A program made the position numbers and the translations under genes. Shown in pieces: positions 58,414 to 64,000 of a stretch of DNA of 64,000 nt. A model generated the notes under the pieces. That model saw only the letters and a program-made list of their open reading frames with translations. It made no database searches and was not told the origin of the DNA. Within the stretch, counting starts at the first letter, position 1. Each line of letters starts with the position of its first letter. Origin of the DNA: Primulina eburnea (taxonomy: Eukaryota > Streptophyta > Magnoliopsida > Lamiales > Gesneriaceae); assembly GCF_022965805.1 (NCBI RefSeq), contig NC_133102.1, positions 4,348,885 through 4,412,884 on the forward strand, given 5' to 3'.

Positions 58414-61400
58414 ATGATGTCAACATTCGACAAAGTTCTTGAATCATCAACAATATGGAACAAGTCTTTATTACCATTCCAAGAATGGAACATTGATTTT
58501 TCCGAAATTACCATTGGAACTCGAGTTGGAATAGGTATGCTTTGTTTGGGGAATGTTTATTATTAGCCAAGCATGATTTTATTCGGAGTTCCTTTTTGGT
58601 TGAACACAACCGAGCAGCTATACATACAAAGTTTTGCCAGTCCATGTCTTTCTCCTTGTTTTTTTCTAATATCGCATGAACAAAAGACATTTTCATACGT
58701 CTCCGATTCAAAGCGAACATGATTTATTAATAATTTGACATCTCTTTTATTTTTTGCTTGAAGCGGATATAGTTTCCTGTTTCAGATTTGCAACTTTGGG
58801 AAAGGGAATCTTAGCTACTTTACATCCATCATTTGTGTTATGTTTGGACAATTACTTTAAAAACATTTGTAGTGTTTTAGTTGTTCAAATGCATATTTGT
58901 TCTTAAAACAACTTTTAAATTATTTATAAAAAAACACTTTTATAAAACGTTTTACAAGTACTTGTCCAAACAGAGCCTTGGTTTCATGCAGTTTTGTTGT
59001 CATGTTGGGTCGCTATTGCCTTTAATTTTATTTCTTAATGATTTTTATTTGTTTTTTTAATTTCAATTCATATACACTCAATTAATATCGCTATTTTCTG
59101 AATCATGAAGCTCTTTACTTTATTTCATATGCTCTCTGGAGACACCTAGCCCATAATACAAATTATATACAAGCAAAGTAAGGTGAATTAGTTTTTCGGA
59201 TTTGGATTAATATTTTTTTCTACCTCACTATGTTTCAACATTCCATTTACTATGGTGTTGATATTTCTGGAAGTGCCGTGCCCAATTATAGTAGTCAAAT
59301 TACCCAATTTTCAGAATTTTTCATAAGATTCTACACAAGTTCAGTGCAAACTTGGAGTTTCTTCAGCATATTAACTATATTTGGTTTCAAATATTTTGTT
59401 TGTGATATCCAAATGACATTCATAGATACATCGATATTGTTATTCATATTTTTTGCAATCGACTTTTACTCTGCCCGATCTCTCATACTGGATCAATCTT
59501 GTGTTTCTGCATATACATTCCTTGAAGTTTGTGAAAGATTTAGGTAAGCCAAACAAATTCTCAGAATGCTTTTGTTGTGCAGGAAGGACAATTTTGTGTT
59601 TTCTTTTGTTTAACTTGATGATTTCTATTTCTTGTTTGAGACATTTGGTTTATCTTTTCCCTATATATCAATAAATTTTTCCTTACCAAAGAAAAAGGCT
59701 TCCAGTCTTCAAATGTACCTGTCATTAGCAGATTAGTATTATTAACCATATTTTCGTGTTATTTATCTCTCCATCCTCGTTGAACACCCTTTTTTCTATG
59801 TTGTATCATAGGATTTTTCGGGGAAGTTTTCAGAGGCACCTGGAATGGTTTAGAGGTAGGGATCAAAGTGTTTCTTGCACAAGATCCGACTGTCGAGAAT
59901 ATTGAAGATTTTTGTAATGAACTATCTATCTTGAGGTAATGCATGGTGGCTTTTAATGTTTTTAGTTTTTCTTTTTCCCCGAAATAGTTTCCTTGACTTG
60001 CATCTTTATTCTTTGGCTAGGGGAAAATAACATTCTTTTGATTACCTAACCAATTATTTTCCTTCTTGCAGCCGAATTCGTCACCCAAATGGTAATCTTG
60101 CTACCTAAACCATTTAAACAACTTATTCTTGTTGTTTTAATATTTCTCTCTTTGGCCAAAAAAACACATACTTTATCTTGCAGTGATACTATTCCTTGGT
60201 GCTTGCACGAAGCCTCCTCGCTTGTCCGTGGTTACGGAATACATGGAAATGGGATCGTTGTATTTTCTGATGCATTCTAGTGGACTGAAAAATAAACTTA
60301 GCTGGCAGAGGAGACTTAAAATGCTTTGTGATATATGCAGGTGCATTCGCTCATCTCTTTCTTTATACTTTTCTACTTATTTATTAAACTATGGCACATA
60401 GGAAAACCGTGTTTCTGTCGCCAAAATGAAGGAATGGAGCATGGTTGATGGAGTCTTAAGTCATATTCCAATATATCAGTCCTGTTCAAGGTTGTTAAAT
60501 ATGTTAACAGTTTAGTTCTTATTTTGATTCAATGAGGATCAAACTATTGACTATAGATTGTGCAAATTTTATTATCACATCTAATGGATGAAGGCTTTTG
60601 AATTGCATTAGAATTTGTGAATATGTGTATTGATACACTTTAATGGAGGCCAATTCCAATAATGAAAATTTGGTGTTAAAATGAGTAGTATGAATTTTCG
60701 TAAGATTACATGGTAAACCATATTCTAGATCTTATTGTTAAACGTGGTAAAAAATAGATCGTAGTAGGCATAATAAGGGTAGATCTGATGTTATTTAGAT
60801 ATGTATTGTTTTTTAACTTTGTTCATCGTTTTATATTTGGTTTTTGGTTTCATTTGATTATGTAGGGGATTAATGCACTTACATAGGATGAAAATAGCAC
60901 ACCGTGATCTGAAAAGTGCAAATTGTCTTGTGAATAAGCATTGGGCGGTGAAGATATGTGATTTTGGGCTTTCTCGGAGACTTACCACCAGATCAATGAA
61001 GGATTCTTCTGCTGCTGGAACTCCGGAATGGATGGCGCCAGAACTTATCCGCAATGAGCCCTTCACAGAGCGATGTGACATTTTTAGTCTCGGGGTCATA
61101 ATATGGGAACTCTGCACACTAAAGAAACCATGGGAAGGCATACCATCGGTCAAAGTAAGTCTTACATGATGTTTCCACCAATATTTGCATCTCAGCAGAT
61201 AAAAATAAATCATCCAAATGTGTCGGTTTATATTTTGCATTGAGCAGGTAATTTATGCTGTTGCCAATGATGGACAGAGGCTAGAAATTCCAGAAGGTCC
61301 ACTGAGCACTTTAATTGCAGGTCCGTCTAAAGAACTTCGATAAAGTTTTATGTTGACTTTTGTTATCATCCAGTGAAAGTTCACAATCGATTTTTTTCCC

Positions 61401-61489
61401 TCCCAGATTGCTGGGCTGAACCAGATAAACGGCCGTGTTGTCAGGAGGTTCTCTCACGGCTGCACGATTGCGGAAGGTTGTTAGTTTAA
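58414..61489 (+). CDS. Raf-like protein kinase domain, kinase-only open frame, seven exons
   Basis: Exons 58414-58534, 59812-59935, 60072-60091 (20 bases), 60184-60340, 60866-61154, 61248-61320 and 61407-61489 join in phase to 288 residues and TAA. The P-loop region reads GTRVGIGFFGEVFRG, the strand-3 lysine is in VGIKVF (residue 59; the family usually has VAIK), then HRDLKSAN, DFGLSR, GTPEWMAPEL, DIFSLGVIIWELCTLKKPW and CWAEPDKRPCCQEVLSRL. Every catalytic residue is present, so the domain could be active. In the ancestral gene this is the C-terminal half of a Raf-like MAPKKK related to At2g31010/At2g42640. The reading frame is open from just after the TGA at 58288-58290; the first in-frame ATG is 58414. 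Just upstream, a related frame (VSKSSLDDHDGMYG, 58238) is joined out of phase through an A7 run. Whether a transcript starts near here is unknown. Confidence 0.7.
58835..58980. mobile_element. Short palindromic MITE in a kinase intron
   Basis: TGTTTGGACAATTACTT at 58841 pairs with AAGTACTTGTCCAAACA ending at about 58971. The interior (AAAACAACTTTT...AAAACGTTTT) is also self-complementary. The TCTGTTTGGACAAGTACTT type of end is common in small hAT-like plant MITEs. Confidence 0.6.
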
Positions 61490-62114
61490 TTGCTGCAAGT
61501 GCATTGCTCAAGTGTACCGTCAATGATAAACCCTTTGCATTGAGATTTGGCAAGCTATAATAGAAACGTTTTCATTTAAGAATCGCTCTATATTGGTCTT
61601 TGAAGATTAAATGGTGCTGAAGTTTTTCTCCACTTGACCTTCCGCATGCCGAGTCTGCTTAGGTTATAATTGTTACAGTGTATTAGACATGCTGTGCTCT
61701 CGTTAAAGCTCACAATTTTCAGAATCGGACAACATTGACGTACAAATATTAAAGTTTCAAGAGTCACTCCACAATCCGAACTGTCAAAAGCATGTCACAA
61801 AGCATGAAGAATGCAACGATTAAATCACACTGTAAACCCTGTTTCTCAAAGATTATTTTTTTATCTCGCTTTCTTTGGGAGACAGAAAATGAATTACAGT
61901 GTCGCTGTTGAAGCCAATTTCGAACTTCTAAGCCACAACTTGTCATTTTAAGTACCAATTATTACGCATCACCTACATAAGGGATAGCACCCACTCTCCC
62001 CCACCCCAACCCTCTCCTACTTTCCAATATGAAATCACCCCATTTGTACCTTCTTCCGAATACATCAATATATCAAAATCAAGTGTGACAATAACACATC
62101 AACATCCCTCGTTT
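61490..62114. other. Intergenic between convergent genes
   Basis: 3' flanks of the kinase (plus) and PEX7 (minus) genes. No other feature is seen. Confidence 0.45.
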
Positions 62115-63239
62115 TCACGATGCTCTGGGATCTGTTCCATGTTGCCAAACGTAAACGAGCTCGTCCCACCCGGTGCTTGCCAGAAGCCCTTCGACAAGCA
62201 CACTCATATCCACACCAACGGCAAACTCTGTATGGTGATCATGCCTCCCGATGAGCGCTTCTTCGACCATATAATCCCACAAACATATTGTCATATCATA
62301 CGAGCATGATGCTAACAAACTTCCTCTGTGTGGTGAAAACTTCACCTTCCTCACTGCATAGCCGTGCCCATTAAGCACAGCCACCGGTACTCTGTAATTC
62401 CTAACATCCCACACTTTTATTGATTTATCCACTGAGGCAGTGGCGATTATGCAGTCGTCGTACTTGTTCCAATCACACGACAGGATTTCAAATTCATGTG
62501 CAGGAAGAATCATGGTAGAACCTGAAAAAATGAACTATCCTTAAATCTGCAGATCAGCAAGCTATGTTTATGGTGCGTTCTGTTAGCTGTGATCATAAAT
62601 AGCACGATAATTTGGTCTATAATTGGATATCAACTTGTTGCTAAAGTCGAATCTCATACTTTCAATAGTTGCACGATCCAATGAAATCAGAATCAATTTA
62701 CCTGGCTCTCGAACGTCCCAAATGCGAGTTGTACAATCCCCGGAAGCGGAAGCGAAGACATCGGCATGCCTAGGATTCCAAGCAACGGAGTACACACAAT
62801 AAGCGTGCTCCTTGAAAGTCCTGACGCTCGCGGGCCGATCCACGGTCCACAGCTTCACGGTATCATCCCAAGAAGCGCTCAAAAACGAGTCTTTACGAAC
62901 GGTGTTGAAATCCACGCCGTGGCACTCGCGCGCGTGCTCGTGGAGCGAGCGAATTGGGTTCGCAGTTGGCGGCAAGGACAAGTCATAGATCTTGAGGCTC
63001 CCGTCGGCGATCGCTGCGACGATGACGGAGTCGTGGGATTCAGACCAGCAAAGGTCGTAGACGCCATCGGCAGTGTCGAACGCGACACGTTCGGCAATGG
63101 TAGGCCCGAGTTGGAGGATGTGGAGGCGGCCGTTGCCTAGGATGCCGAAATTTTGGGCTGTGGCGACCGCGAGCTGGTTCTCATAGAAAGGGCTGAATTT
63201 AACGGAGTATCCATTGAAAGGGGTCCTGAAGACCGGCAT
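62115..63239 (-). CDS. PEX7: Peroxin 7, PTS2 receptor (WD40 protein), two exons
   Basis: Exons on the minus strand, 63239-62702 and 62521-62115, join in phase (…REPG|STMILP…) to 314 residues and TGA, the usual length of plant PEX7. The start MPVFRTPFNGYSVKFSPFY is the typical PEX7 N-terminus. WD repeats are visible throughout: DLCWSESHDSVIVAAIADGS with LKIYD, VDFNTVRKDSFLSASWDDT with VKLW, VAWNPRHADVFASASGDCT with TRIWD, ATASVDKSIKVWDVRN, SCSYDMTICLWD and STGWDELVYVW. PEX7 is the cytosolic receptor that binds the N-terminal PTS2 nonapeptide of enzymes such as thiolase and hands them, with PEX5, to the peroxisomal docking complex. The first exon is clearly more GC-rich than the surroundings, which is ordinary for a conserved first exon. 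Confidence 0.95.
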
Positions 63240-64000
63240 GACACCGCCGGATATTTGGTAGGAATGGTGGCGGCTTGCTTTGGTTTGTTTATCTTGAAGT
63301 CAAATCAGTTTCCAGTATTGAGATCAATTTCTCTACGTTTCTTTTCATGCAATTTCCTACAGTCAGAAAGCAGAAAAATTTCACACTTTTGTTATAAAAT
63401 ATAAAATAATATAAATTTTAGGATTGGGCCATCCGCTCCAATTCGATCCATATAAGTTGGGCTTTATGACTAAATAACATTGTAGGAGCCCTGATGAAAA
63501 TTGGCAATTGACAACAAATCTTGATTCTCTGTCATGTATAGCTTTAGTTTTTTGGTGGAAACCTCACGACAAGTTCTTCCTTTTTTTTTTTTTTTTTTTT
63601 TTTTCCATTGCGTGGGTTGAATATGGATTCTCATGCAAGTTCCAACATGATCTAGGCAGCCACCGGAATATGGATATATGAACAAAGATCGAAGAATCTT
63701 TAGTATCGGAGTTGTGGGACGTACGGATCGTTACAATCAAAGTATTTATCTCCATGTGATGTAATTAAATGTTAGCTCTTGGATAATGAATATATATTTC
63801 AATTTCGTAACAAAAATCAAGACTCATTGTTCTAATTATGTTAGGAATGAAGAAAATACTCCTAAATTCCTATCCCTTGGCTTCAGTTGACCAGTAAATC
63901 CGCGTTTTAGACACTAAATATTTTTGAATCAATAACAAAATTTTCGAATTCTGAAATTATAAAGTTCTTGTCTACAGACTAACTTCTGAGGAAGCATTGC
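63240..64000. other. Upstream region of PEX7 and intergenic
   Basis: Contains the probable PEX7 leader (63240-63300) and a T tract of about 24 bases at about 63581-63604. No further gene is supported up to the end of the window. Confidence 0.45.

Noticed and set aside
62766..63140. 124-codon plus-strand frame over PEX7 exon 1
   Set aside because: GC-rich antisense shadow of the PEX7 coding sequence.
1..64000. CRISPR arrays, bacterial operons, rRNA genes
   Set aside because: None seen; gene structure and repeats are those of a plant nuclear genome.

Overview
The window is nuclear DNA of a flowering plant, very probably a eudicot. The evidence is AT-rich intergenic DNA, GT-AG introns of plant size, genes recognisable as plant families, Ty3/gypsy LTR pieces with an initiator-Met-tRNA primer site, a tRNA-derived SINE and many MITE-like repeats. 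A repeat built on GTGAGAC/GTCTCAC palindromes, present eight times, reminds me of Lamiales genomes; that is an impression, not a proof.

Layout. 1-1.3 kb: decayed hAT transposase. 3.9-6.9 kb: a long inverted repeat whose two arms both derive from an NYN-domain (MARF1/limkain-like) nuclease gene. 7.2-8.1 kb (-): candidate two-exon gene for a 39-residue membrane peptide with a young SINE in its intron. 8.9-13.0 kb: a methyltransferase-like first exon cut by a gypsy LTR, followed by an oppositely oriented gypsy gag/protease fragment. 13.8-15.0 kb: DNA transposon with TAA target duplication. 15.2-21.9 kb (-): ten-exon DUF1296/GIP1-like gene. 23.9-25.0 kb (+): AWPM-19/PM19-like membrane protein. 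26.4-32.2 kb (+): twelve-exon ABCB transporter with a one-base frameshift in the second LSGGQ. 34.5 and 38.8 kb: two broken GDSL-lipase first exons on either side of a 1.8-kb solo LTR. 40.4-42.9 kb (+): seipin. 44.2-45.1 kb (+): FCP1/SCP-like phosphatase. 46.1-49.5 kb (-): UBTD-like ubiquitin-domain-binding protein. 53.2-61.5 kb (+): Raf/EDR1-like kinase gene whose regulatory half is broken while a kinase-only frame of 288 codons stays open. 62.1-63.2 kb (-): PEX7, the PTS2 import receptor.

The genes are unrelated housekeeping and membrane functions (lipid droplets, peroxisome import, transport, signalling) and form no operon or obvious cluster. The most unusual structure is the NYN-derived inverted repeat: transcription across it would give a hairpin of about 1.4-kb stem with a loop of about 75 bases, a plausible source of small RNAs against the NYN gene family. 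The other notable signals are the two damaged genes (ABCB and kinase) and precisely bounded insertions (SINE with 17-bp duplication, solo LTR with ACTTG duplication). Exon borders were placed by hand from splice signals, phase and remembered family similarity; no database search was run.
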